Both the position numbers and the translations under genes were made by a program. The notes under the pieces are model-generated. The model did no database searches, had not been told where the DNA came from, and saw nothing but the letters and a program-made list of their open reading frames with translations. From the NCBI RefSeq assembly GCF_001858025.1, contig NZ_LZQD01000003.1:502879-566878 (forward strand): DNA of 64,000 bases. The letters are read 5' to 3'. How positions within the stretch are numbered: position 1 is the stretch's first letter; every line of letters begins with the position of its first letter. This DNA comes from Trichormus sp. NMC-1. Lineage in GTDB: Bacteria > Cyanobacteriota > Cyanobacteriia > Cyanobacteriales > Nostocaceae. Positions 44,230 to 51,863 of the stretch are shown one piece after another.

Positions 44230-47200
44230 GTGACCGAAACTGGAAAATACAAAGATACCGTCAACTTACCCAAGACTAACTTCGATATGCGGGCAAACGC
44301 CATTAAGCGCGAACCCGAAATCCAAAAATTCTGGGAAGAAAACAACATTTATTCTCAACTGGCACAAAATAACCCCGGCGAATTATTTATACTGCACGAT
44401 GGTCCTCCCTATGCTAACGGCCAGTTGCATATTGGTCATGCTTTAAATAAGATTCTCAAAGATATTATTAACCGCTACCAATTGCTAAAAGGTCGTAAAA
44501 TTCGCTACGTTCCAGGCTGGGATTGTCACGGATTGCCAATTGAGTTGAAAGTTCTGCAAAATATGAAACAGGCAGAACGGCAAAATCTCACACCTTTGCA
44601 ATTGCGACAAAAAGCGAAAGAGTTCGCACTAAAGACGGTAGACGAACAACGAGAAAGCTTTAAACGCTATGGGATTTGGGGTGATTGGGAAAATCCTTAT
44701 TTAACCCTCAAACCAGAATACGAAGCCGCGCAAATTGGCGTTTTTGGGGAAATGTTCCTCAAAGGTTATATCTATCGCGGTTTAAAGCCTGTGCATTGGA
44801 GTCCTAGTTCTAAAACGGCTTTGGCTGAAGCAGAGTTAGAATATCCTGAAGGTCACGTTTCTCGCAGTATTTACGCCGCTTTCCCAGTCGTGAAGGTTGC
44901 AGAAGGGTTAAAAGCTAGTTTGGATGGCTTCTTGCCTGATTTGGGCGTGGCTGTGTGGACTACTACTCCTTGGACTATTCCTGGTAATTTGGCTGTGGCT
45001 GTGAACGCAGATTTAAATTATGCGGTTGTGGAAGTAGAACCCCACCCCCTAACCCCCTCCCCGCAAGCGAGGAGGGGGGATGAAGAAGAGGAAGTTTCTC
45101 CTACCGCGCAAGCAGGAAATGAAGAATTTACCTCCCCCTCTCCGCAAGCAGAGAGGGGGACTGAGGGGGTGAGGTTTCGATATCTCATCGTTGCGGCTGA
45201 GTTGGTGGAAGGTTTAGCTGCTAAGTTAAATATGCAGTTAACGGTGAAAGCCAAGTTCCCAGGGAAGGATTTGGAACATACTACTTACCTTCATCCTCTG
45301 TTTGACCGTGAAAGTCCGGTAGTTGTTGGTGGTGATTATATCACTACTGAGTCGGGGACTGGGTTGGTTCATACTGCTCCTGGTCATGGTCAAGAGGACT
45401 ACATTGTCGGTCAGCGTTACGGTTTGCCGATTCTTGCTCCTGTTGATGATAGTGGTAATTTTACTGATGAAGCTGGTAAGTTTTCTGGGTTGAATGTTTT
45501 GGGTGATGGTAATCAAGCGATTATTGATGCTTTGCAGGAAGCGGGTTCTCTGTTGAAGGAGGAGGCTTATCCTCACAAGTATCCTTATGATTGGAGAACG
45601 AAGAAACCGACGATTTTCCGCGCTACTGAACAATGGTTTGCTTCTGTGGCTGGTTTTCGGGAGGAGGCTTTAAAGGCTATTTCATCTGTGCGTTGGATTC
45701 CGGCACAAGGTGAAAACCGCATCACGCCAATGATAGCAGAAAGATCCGATTGGTGTATTTCTCGTCAACGTTCTTGGGGTGTGCCTATTCCCGTGTTTTA
45801 TGATGAAGCGACTGGGGAAGTTTTGCTAAATGCGGACACGATTAATCACGTTCAAGCTATTTTTGCCGAAAAGGGTTCTGATGCTTGGTGGGAGTTGTCG
45901 GTAGAGGAGTTGTTACCGGAAACATATCGCAATAATGGCAAGAGTTACCGCAGAGGTACAGATACAATGGATGTCTGGTTTGATTCTGGCTCTTCTTGGG
46001 CGGCTGTGGCGAAGCAAAGACCGGAATTATGCTATCCTGTAGATATGTATTTGGAAGGTTCTGACCAACATCGTGGTTGGTTTCAATCGTCTTTGTTAAC
46101 CAGTGTCGCGGTTAATGGCATTGCACCTTATAAAACTGTGTTAACTCATGGTTTCGTCTTGGATGAAAATGGGCGAAAAATGAGCAAATCGGTGGGGAAT
46201 GTGGTAGATCCTCAATTGATGATTCAAGGTGGGACTAACCAAAAACAACAACCTGCTTATGGTGCAGACGTTTTGCGGTTGTGGGTTTCTTCGGTTGATT
46301 ATTCTGGTGATGTGCGGTTGGGTGGTAACATCATCAAGCAATTAGCTGATGTCAGAAATAAGATTCGCAACACAGCGCGGTTTTTATTGGGTAGTTTGCA
46401 TGATTTTGATCCTCATAAGGATGCTGTAGCTTTTGATGATTTACCAGATTTGGATAAATATATGCTGCACCGCATTCGTGAGGTGTTTAATGAGGTGACG
46501 GAAGCTTTTGATAGTTTCCAGTTTTTCCGCTTTTTCCAAACTGTACAGAATTTCTGTGTTGTGGATTTGTCGAATTTTTATTTAGACGTTGCCAAGGATA
46601 GATTATATATCAGTTCGGCTGATGCTTTCCGTCGTCGCAGTTGTCAAACAGTGTTGCAAATTGCTTTGGAGAATTTAGCCAGAGCGATCGCTCCCGTTTT
46701 GTGTCATACTGCGGAGGATATTTGGCAATTTATCCCTTACGAAACACAATATAAATCAGTTTTCCAAGCTGGTTGGGTGCAGGTTGATGATAAATGGGAA
46801 AATGCAGAATTAGCGGAATTTTGGAAAACACTGCGACGGATTCGTGGTGATGTTAATAAGGTTTTAGAACAAGCACGAACAGAAAAACTCATTGGTTCTT
46901 CTTTAGAAGCTATCACTTTAATTTATCTCAGTGATGAAAAATTACGCGCTGCTATCGAACCTTTAAATGTTCGCGGGAATGGAATTGATGAATTACGGTA
47001 TTTGTTCCTGACTTCTGAAGTGCAATTATTAGATTCTCCTGAAACATTAAAAGGATTAAAAACGCTGCGAGTTCAAGGTGAGGATAATTGGGATATTGGG
47101 GTAGTTAATGCCGCAGATTACGAAGATGATGGTAAATCATATCAGAAATGCGATCGCTGTTGGAACTATTCTACCCATGTTGGTGAATCTGAAGAACATC

Positions 47201-47247
47201 CTTTACTCTGTGAACGTTGTGTTCCTGCTTTAGCTGGGGAGTTCTAA
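44230..47247 (+). CDS. ileS: Isoleucyl-tRNA synthetase
   Basis: Class I aminoacyl-tRNA synthetase charging tRNA-Ile. PPYANGQLHIGHALNKILKD contains the HIGH motif (about 66-69), WDCHGLPIE follows, the CP1 editing domain has TTTPWTIPGNLAVAV, GTGLVHTAPGHGQEDY, and KMSKSVGN is the KMSKS loop. The C-terminal zinc finger is CDRCWNY...CERC. It starts with GTG. At about residues 269-318 the editing domain is interrupted by a translated palindromic repeat rich in Pro/Glu/Ser (HPLTPSPQARRGDEEEE and SPSPQAERG). The frame is kept, so the enzyme is probably functional with a surface loop. Confidence 0.95.
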   Translation: MTETGKYKDTVNLPKTNFDMRANAIKREPEIQKFWEENNIYSQLAQNNPGELFILHDGPPYANGQLHIGHALNKILKDIINRYQLLKGRKIRYVPGWDCHGLPIELKVLQNMKQAERQNLTPLQLRQKAKEFALKTVDEQRESFKRYGIWGDWENPYLTLKPEYEAAQIGVFGEMFLKGYIYRGLKPVHWSPSSKTALAEAELEYPEGHVSRSIYAAFPVVKVAEGLKASLDGFLPDLGVAVWTTTPWTIPGNLAVAVNADLNYAVVEVEPHPLTPSPQARRGDEEEEVSPTAQAGNEEFTSPSPQAERGTEGVRFRYLIVAAELVEGLAAKLNMQLTVKAKFPGKDLEHTTYLHPLFDRESPVVVGGDYITTESGTGLVHTAPGHGQEDYIVGQRYGLPILAPVDDSGNFTDEAGKFSGLNVLGDGNQAIIDALQEAGSLLKEEAYPHKYPYDWRTKKPTIFRATEQWFASVAGFREEALKAISSVRWIPAQGENRITPMIAERSDWCISRQRSWGVPIPVFYDEATGEVLLNADTINHVQAIFAEKGSDAWWELSVEELLPETYRNNGKSYRRGTDTMDVWFDSGSSWAAVAKQRPELCYPVDMYLEGSDQHRGWFQSSLLTSVAVNGIAPYKTVLTHGFVLDENGRKMSKSVGNVVDPQLMIQGGTNQKQQPAYGADVLRLWVSSVDYSGDVRLGGNIIKQLADVRNKIRNTARFLLGSLHDFDPHKDAVAFDDLPDLDKYMLHRIREVFNEVTEAFDSFQFFRFFQTVQNFCVVDLSNFYLDVAKDRLYISSADAFRRRSCQTVLQIALENLARAIAPVLCHTAEDIWQFIPYETQYKSVFQAGWVQVDDKWENAELAEFWKTLRRIRGDVNKVLEQARTEKLIGSSLEAITLIYLSDEKLRAAIEPLNVRGNGIDELRYLFLTSEVQLLDSPETLKGLKTLRVQGEDNWDIGVVNAADYEDDGKSYQKCDRCWNYSTHVGESEEHPLLCERCVPALAGEF
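45039..45172. repeat. REP-like palindromic insert translated inside ileS
   Basis: Two C-rich hairpins: CCTCCCCGCAAGCGAGGAGG at about 45055-45074, and CTCCCCCTCTCCGCAAGCAG with its complement at 45131-45172. They sit in frame in the ileS editing domain. The first matches the intergenic repeat at 6951-6987; the second matches the one at 47336-47363 in reverse orientation. Confidence 0.85.
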
Positions 47248-47327
47248 AATAGAAGAAACTTAACCCCTTCCCGCTGTTTCGTGGAGAGAAAAACACCCTT
47301 TTCTGTTTCCAATCAATCTGACAGATA

Positions 47328-47384
47328 AAAACATAGTCCCCCTCTCTGCTTGCGGAGAGGGGGTTTGGGGGGAGAGGTTCCGGG
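47328..47384. repeat. REP-like hairpin downstream of ileS
   Basis: CCCCCTCTCTGCTTGCGGAG pairs with the following AGGGGG, then a GGTTTGGGGGGAGAGGTT tail. It is the reverse orientation of the second unit in ileS. It could help end ileS and ParA transcription, which converge here. Confidence 0.7.
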
Positions 47385-47398
47385 ATTTGTTCAACCCA

Positions 47399-48283
47399 TT
47401 ACAATTTTTGCAACAATTCTTGAGTTAACTGCATAAATGCTTTAGAACCAGCAGAGTTAGGACTAAGTAAAGAAACCGGCATAAAACTATCAACAGCTTT
47501 AGCCACATTTACATCAACAGGAATCTGTGCTTTACAGATTTTATCAACACCAAAATCTTCTACAACTCGGTGCATTACCTGTTTATAATATCTACCATTC
47601 AGTAGATTTGCACTAGACATACTAAAGACAATTCCCAGCATTTGAATATTTATCTTCGCTTCATGTTCGTGACTATCTTTTAATTGAGCAATGCGTCTTT
47701 CTAATAGTTGAATTCCCACCACAGACAAAGGTTCTGGTTTCGCTGGAAGAATATAAAAATCACTACTAGCTAAAGCACTACGAGTCATGAGATTATAGCC
47801 AGGAGCGCAATCTAAAAGAATAAAATCATATTCATCGCGCACTGGTTTTAAGATGTTATTAACTAAGACTCTTTCAAAGCGATTCCAAATAGTTTCAAAA
47901 TCCTGCTCACCCAAAGATACAGATTGATGATGCAGCATTTCCGAAACGACAAATTCATCATATAAATCAATATCTCCCGGTAACAAATCTAATCCTGGAA
48001 GATTGCAAACTTGAGGTTGAACGATATCATGAATTGTCAATTTAGCATCAGGTTCTGGGTTAATAACTTCATCTATCAAATATCTAAATGTCTTTCTTTG
48101 TTTGCGACGTTTTGCAAACTCCAGCGGTGACATTAGACTCAGAGTAGCGCTAATTTGACTATCTAAATCTAAAATCAGTACCTTTTTTCCATGATTTTTC
48201 GCTAAACAAGTCCCTATATTGACTGTGAGAGTGGTTTTACCGACTCCACCTTTCATGTTTGCAGTTGCAATTACATATCCCAT
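47399..48283 (-). CDS. ParA-family ATPase
   Basis: 294 residues. Deviant Walker A KGGVGKTT (about 11-18, with the signature lysine), VLILDLDSQISATLSL (Walker A'), and YDFILLDCAPGYNLMTRSAL (Walker B). Then PLSVVGIQLLERRIAQL and the ParA C-terminal helices. No N-terminal DNA-binding extension, so it is a type Ib/MinD-like stand-alone ParA. It lies divergently from the nuclease-ParA fusion across a region holding a 260-bp repeat. I see no parB directly downstream; it may share the ParB-like gene at 50089. ATG start. Confidence 0.88.
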   Translation of the reverse strand: MGYVIATANMKGGVGKTTLTVNIGTCLAKNHGKKVLILDLDSQISATLSLMSPLEFAKRRKQRKTFRYLIDEVINPEPDAKLTIHDIVQPQVCNLPGLDLLPGDIDLYDEFVVSEMLHHQSVSLGEQDFETIWNRFERVLVNNILKPVRDEYDFILLDCAPGYNLMTRSALASSDFYILPAKPEPLSVVGIQLLERRIAQLKDSHEHEAKINIQMLGIVFSMSSANLLNGRYYKQVMHRVVEDFGVDKICKAQIPVDVNVAKAVDSFMPVSLLSPNSAGSKAFMQLTQELLQKL

Positions 48284-48372
48284 TGGTTAATTCCTCTACT
48301 GACACTTTCCCATTGAGGTAGCGTACATATTATCTAATAGATTTCAACTTTGGTTAATTTACTCTTTTAGGA

Positions 48373-48632
48373 GGATGTGAAAAAGTGCTTCAAGCAGTCA
48401 GATTATATCTTACCAGGCAAGGGAAACCACCAAACTACCCAGATAAAGTCCATTTGTACAGCTTTCAGAAAGATTTTTCTAGATAAAAATTACGTATTAT
48501 TACTTAATTTAGCCTAAATTTAAATTTGGTTTAAATTTGGTAAATTTTGAATTATTTGGATAAGCTGCTATGTCAACTATAAGTAAAAATACTTATTACA
48601 ATAGCCTTTTTCTACAGATTTTTAAGTAATCT
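48373..48632. repeat. 260-bp direct repeat, copy 1
   Basis: Identical, as far as I can read, to 51132-51391 in the same orientation. The two copies bracket the nuclease-ParA and ParB-like genes. Each contains two AAATTTGGT units spaced 11 bp (48522-48530, 48533-48541) and a stop-terminated 33-codon frame (KVLQAVRLYLTRQGKPP...). The first copy lies between the divergent ParA genes. Confidence 0.92.
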
Positions 48633-48718
48633 TCATAACTCAATAAACTCAAAATATGGCATAATCGACCACATAGTGGATTTTCGGAAATAATTACTGT
48701 TTTTTGAGGTAAAGAACC

Positions 48719-50089
48719 TTGCTTTTTAACCCTGAACTGTGCCGTAACGAAAGCGAAGTTGAAAGCAAACTTATCGTTCAATATTTGCTACCACAGTTAG
48801 GGTATACCCCTGATACTTGGCATCAAGAAGTTGCTGTTGGTAGTATCCGTTTAGACTTTTTGGCATTTGGAGTCCAAGTCGTTCCTTTGATTTTAGATGC
48901 TAATTCCCCCTTAAGTGTAGTCATGGAGGCAAAAAGTCCCAAGCAAAATTTAAATCATCATGTTTTGCGACTTAGGCATTATTTAACTAGCTTAAATGTG
49001 CGCTTTGGTTTGTTAACTAACGGTAAGGAAATCAGAATTTATCAAAAGTTACGAGATGAGATTCAGTTAGTTTTTCAATGTCAGGGTAATGATGTTCAGG
49101 AAAAGATGGAGGAAATTAGGGGTTTAATTGGTAGGGAGAGTTTAAAAAATCAGCAACTTAAGGAACAGTTAGAAGTTCAAATATCAGATTTAGAACCAAG
49201 AAAGGAGCATTCTATGAAGACAATTGCAATTTATCACAATAAAGGCGGAGTTGGTAAAACAACAATTGCGGTTAATCTTGCTGCGGCTTTGAGAAAAAAA
49301 GGTAAAAGTGTACTTTTGATTGATTTAGATTCTCAAGCAAATACTACTTTTGCTACAGGTTTAATCAAATTTCAATTTGAAGAAGATGATAACTTGCAAG
49401 ATTGTAACGTATATCATCTGCTAGAATCTGGTGATTTCTACTCTATACCTGATGTAATTCGTAAATCGGACTACTTTAATAATCCTGAACTAGATGTTAT
49501 TCCTGCACATATTAACTTAATTGAAGGACAGTACAAGCTAAATCAAATTGATGCTAGTAAAACAAGGTTACTTACTAAGTTAAAAAAGGTAGAAGAAGTA
49601 TATGATATAGTTATTATTGATACGCCTCCATCTAGAGATTTATATGCCAAAGTCGCATTAGTTGCAGCTGATTATCTAATAATTCCATCGGATTTAAAGC
49701 CATTTGCTAATCAGGGACTATTAAGTGTTAAAAACTTTATTGCCGAAGTTAATGAATTTAGAGAAATTATAGGAAAACCCGTGATTAATTTGATTGGTGT
49801 TTTATCATCCAAAATCTCAACTAATTCTAGATTTTTACAGTATAGTTTTCCCAAGCAAAGAAGTGTGATTTCTGAACATTACAATCTACCTTTAATGGAA
49901 GCAGTGATTTATGATAGAACCATGCTATCTGAATGTATGAATCAGACTATATCAGTTGGTGAATTAGAATATCCTGATCCCAAGTCTATTCATAAATATG
50001 CAGAAGAAGTAAAAACCGAAGCTCAAAAATCTGCTAGAGAATTTGATATTTTAGCAGATGAAGTTTTACAAAAAATGAGGATAGAATAA
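48719..50089 (+). CDS. PD-(D/E)XK (HsdR-N-like) nuclease fused to a ParA ATPase
   Basis: 456 residues. Residues 1-125 match the type I restriction HsdR N-terminal / HSDR_N-like nuclease fold: ESEVESKLIVQYLLPQLGY, IRLDFLAF with D46, VVMEAKSP with E70-x-K72, then LRLRHYLTSLNVRFGLLTNG. A short linker leads to a complete ParA from M166: KTIAIYHNKGGVGKTTIAVN (Walker A about 175-182), LLIDLDSQANTTF and YDIVIIDTPPSRDLYAKVAL. TTG start with GAGGT eight bases upstream. A second strong ribosome binding site (AAAGGAG, 49201-49207) precedes an in-frame ATG at 49214, so a stand-alone ParA may also be made. The ParB-like gene overlaps the stop by one base. Confidence 0.82.
   Translation: MLFNPELCRNESEVESKLIVQYLLPQLGYTPDTWHQEVAVGSIRLDFLAFGVQVVPLILDANSPLSVVMEAKSPKQNLNHHVLRLRHYLTSLNVRFGLLTNGKEIRIYQKLRDEIQLVFQCQGNDVQEKMEEIRGLIGRESLKNQQLKEQLEVQISDLEPRKEHSMKTIAIYHNKGGVGKTTIAVNLAAALRKKGKSVLLIDLDSQANTTFATGLIKFQFEEDDNLQDCNVYHLLESGDFYSIPDVIRKSDYFNNPELDVIPAHINLIEGQYKLNQIDASKTRLLTKLKKVEEVYDIVIIDTPPSRDLYAKVALVAADYLIIPSDLKPFANQGLLSVKNFIAEVNEFREIIGKPVINLIGVLSSKISTNSRFLQYSFPKQRSVISEHYNLPLMEAVIYDRTMLSECMNQTISVGELEYPDPKSIHKYAEEVKTEAQKSAREFDILADEVLQKMRIE
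49201..49216 (+). promoter_or_regulatory. Internal ribosome binding site and in-frame ATG inside the nuclease-ParA gene
   Basis: AAAGGAG (49201-49207) lies six bases before ATG 49214, in frame with the downstream ParA domain. It would yield a 291-residue ParA without the nuclease domain. Confidence 0.65.
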
Positions 50090-50799
50090 TGATTAATTTT
50101 TCATTAGTTGATGTTAAAAGTGTAACCTCAAATGTTCTACGTTCAAATTTTAACGAATCCGACTTAGAAAACCTTGCAGACTCGATTATAGAAACTGGAG
50201 GAATTATCAAACCATTGGTTGTTAAATTAACTGCACCAGAGAGCTACACTGTAGTTAATGGCGATTTTGAGTATTATGCTGCTGTTAGAGCAAGAGAAAA
50301 AAATCCTCGTAAATGTGAAATGGTTAATGCTTTTATCATCTCACCAAAAATTGAAGATTTAGTAAAAAAGCAAGTTACAACTATTGAAGTACCAGTTAGT
50401 GCGACTCAACCATCAATCATTAAACCTGAAGTAACGAATTTAGACTCATCACGTCTCACAAATCTGGAATTACGCTTTGAGAAACAACTCAATGAGCTAA
50501 AATCTGAACTTACACAAGAAAGACAAAGAATAGATGATAAATTCAAACAATTTGAGCGTCTTATTCCACAGGAAATTAATCCACTCAGTTTATTAAATAC
50601 TTTGGAAAAAGACGAGTTATCTATCAGATTACAACGCTCTAGAATTCCTGGGGCTGAAAAAATTGCTAAAGCAATAGTAGATGCTAGAGACAAAAAATCA
50701 AAGCAGGTGTTTGAAGATTATCGTGATGTAGTCAAATCCGTTAAAGGATTGGGTGAAAAAACACTGTTAACCATCATTGATGAATGGTGTAGAAATTAG
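50089..50799 (+). CDS. ParB-like N-domain protein with C-terminal helix-hairpin-helix
   Basis: 236 residues. The N-terminal ~90 residues resemble ParB/Srx N domains: LVDVKSVTSNVLRSNFNESD, LENLADSIIETGGIIKPLVV, ESYTVVNGDFEYYAAVRARE. The canonical ParB CTPase GERR box is replaced by VNGDFEYYAAVR. A coiled coil follows (about 120-165), then a C-terminal helical domain ending in KSVKGLGEKTLLTIIDEW, a helix-hairpin-helix-like DNA-binding motif. The start ATG overlaps the stop of the nuclease-ParA gene (TAATG). No central HTH of classical ParB is evident. It is probably the DNA-binding partner of the ParA fusion. Confidence 0.75.
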   Translation: MINFSLVDVKSVTSNVLRSNFNESDLENLADSIIETGGIIKPLVVKLTAPESYTVVNGDFEYYAAVRAREKNPRKCEMVNAFIISPKIEDLVKKQVTTIEVPVSATQPSIIKPEVTNLDSSRLTNLELRFEKQLNELKSELTQERQRIDDKFKQFERLIPQEINPLSLLNTLEKDELSIRLQRSRIPGAEKIAKAIVDARDKKSKQVFEDYRDVVKSVKGLGEKTLLTIIDEWCRN

Positions 50800-50845
50800 C
50801 CTTCTCTAACTTTGCATTTTTGCAGGGCTATTTGTCAACATCAAC

Positions 50846-50984
50846 CGCCCGGAACTTTAGTTCTGGGCTAATAGCTAAAGTCCGTTAAAACGGACTAAAT
50901 TAATCATCAAGAGTCGGTTAAAATCAACTTTCGCTATTAGGCTCAGAATGATAGCGTAGCGTGGCGTAAGCCATATTCTGAGAC
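50846..50984. repeat. Cluster of three hairpins (transposon-end-like)
   Basis: Hairpins in order: CCCGGAACTTTAGTTCTGGG, the perfect AGTCCGTT-AA-AACGGACT (50879-50896), and CTCAGAAT...ATTCTGAG (50942-50984). Such clusters often mark ends of IS200/IS605-type elements in cyanobacteria, but no transposase is present. Confidence 0.6.
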
Positions 50985-51041
50985 AGGCTTTTGCGTCTAC
51001 TCTTAGAGGATGTTTTAAAAGTATTTTTGGTAACATCAAAA

Positions 51042-51131
51042 GTCTCAGAACCTAACCCCCAACCCCTTCCCTACCAGGGAAGGGGAGTAAGAATCAAAGC
51101 CTCTCTCCCTGTGGGGGAGAGGTTTGGAGAG
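51042..51131. repeat. REP-like double hairpin element, reverse copy
   Basis: Reverse-orientation relative of 28093-28183: CTTCCCTACCAGGGAAG and CCTCTCTCCCTGTGGGGGAG stems. It runs directly into the second 260-bp repeat. Confidence 0.75.
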
Positions 51132-51391
51132 GGATGTGAAAAAGTGCTTCAAGCAGTCAGATTATATCTTACCAGGCAAGGGAAACCACCAAACTACCCA
51201 GATAAAGTCCATTTGTACAGCTTTCAGAAAGATTTTTCTAGATAAAAATTACGTATTATTACTTAATTTAGCCTAAATTTAAATTTGGTTTAAATTTGGT
51301 AAATTTTGAATTATTTGGATAAGCTGCTATGTCAACTATAAGTAAAAATACTTATTACAATAGCCTTTTTCTACAGATTTTTAAGTAATCT
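51132..51391. repeat. 260-bp direct repeat, copy 2
   Basis: Identical to 48373-48632 (offset 2759). At 51391/51392 it is joined without microhomology to an internal piece of ileS. Contains the same paired AAATTTGGT units. Confidence 0.92.
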
Positions 51392-51690
51392 ATTCCGGCA
51401 CAAGGTGAAAACCGCATCACGCCAATGATAGCAGAAAGATCCGATTGGTGTATTTCTCGTCAACGTTCTTGGGGTGTGCCTATTCCCGTGTTTTATGATG
51501 AAGCGACTGGGGAAGTTTTGCTAAATGCGGACACGATTAATCACGTTCAAGCTATTTTTGCCGAAAAGGGTTCTGATGCTTGGTGGGAGTTGTCGGTAGA
51601 GGAGTTGTTACCGGAAACATATCGCAATAATGGCAAGAGTTACCGCAGAGGTACAGATACAATGGATGTCTGGTTTGATTCTGGCTCTTC
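51392..51690 (+). pseudogene. Internal ileS fragment (identical copy)
   Basis: 299 bp identical to 45697-45995 of ileS (offset 5695). It covers residues around ITPMIAERSDWCISRQRSWG to MDVWFDSGSS. No start or end of the gene is present. Beyond 51690 the sequence is unrelated. Confidence 0.93.
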
Positions 51691-51863
51691 GATATAGCTA
51701 AGAACGAAACAAAAATCCATAATCTGCCTGATATCAAGCTAATAGTACTATCAGGCAACCTAATCTAATTTTCCAGAAATATTTTATACAAATATTAAAT
51801 AAATTCCACCATACCGCGAGATTTATATGTATCATCTTTGAGATGATCAGATAATTCAAAACT

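Noticed and set aside
45018..45633. Minus-strand frames opposite ileS
   Set aside because: Antisense shadows; the first mainly translates the palindromic insert.
50991..51245. 84-codon frame spanning the REP element and 260-bp repeat
   Set aside because: Most of it translates a palindromic repeat; the tail is part of the duplicated segment and has no family match.
51425..51697. Possible small IleRS-like gene
   Set aside because: It is an internal ileS copy without catalytic signatures HIGH or KMSKS.
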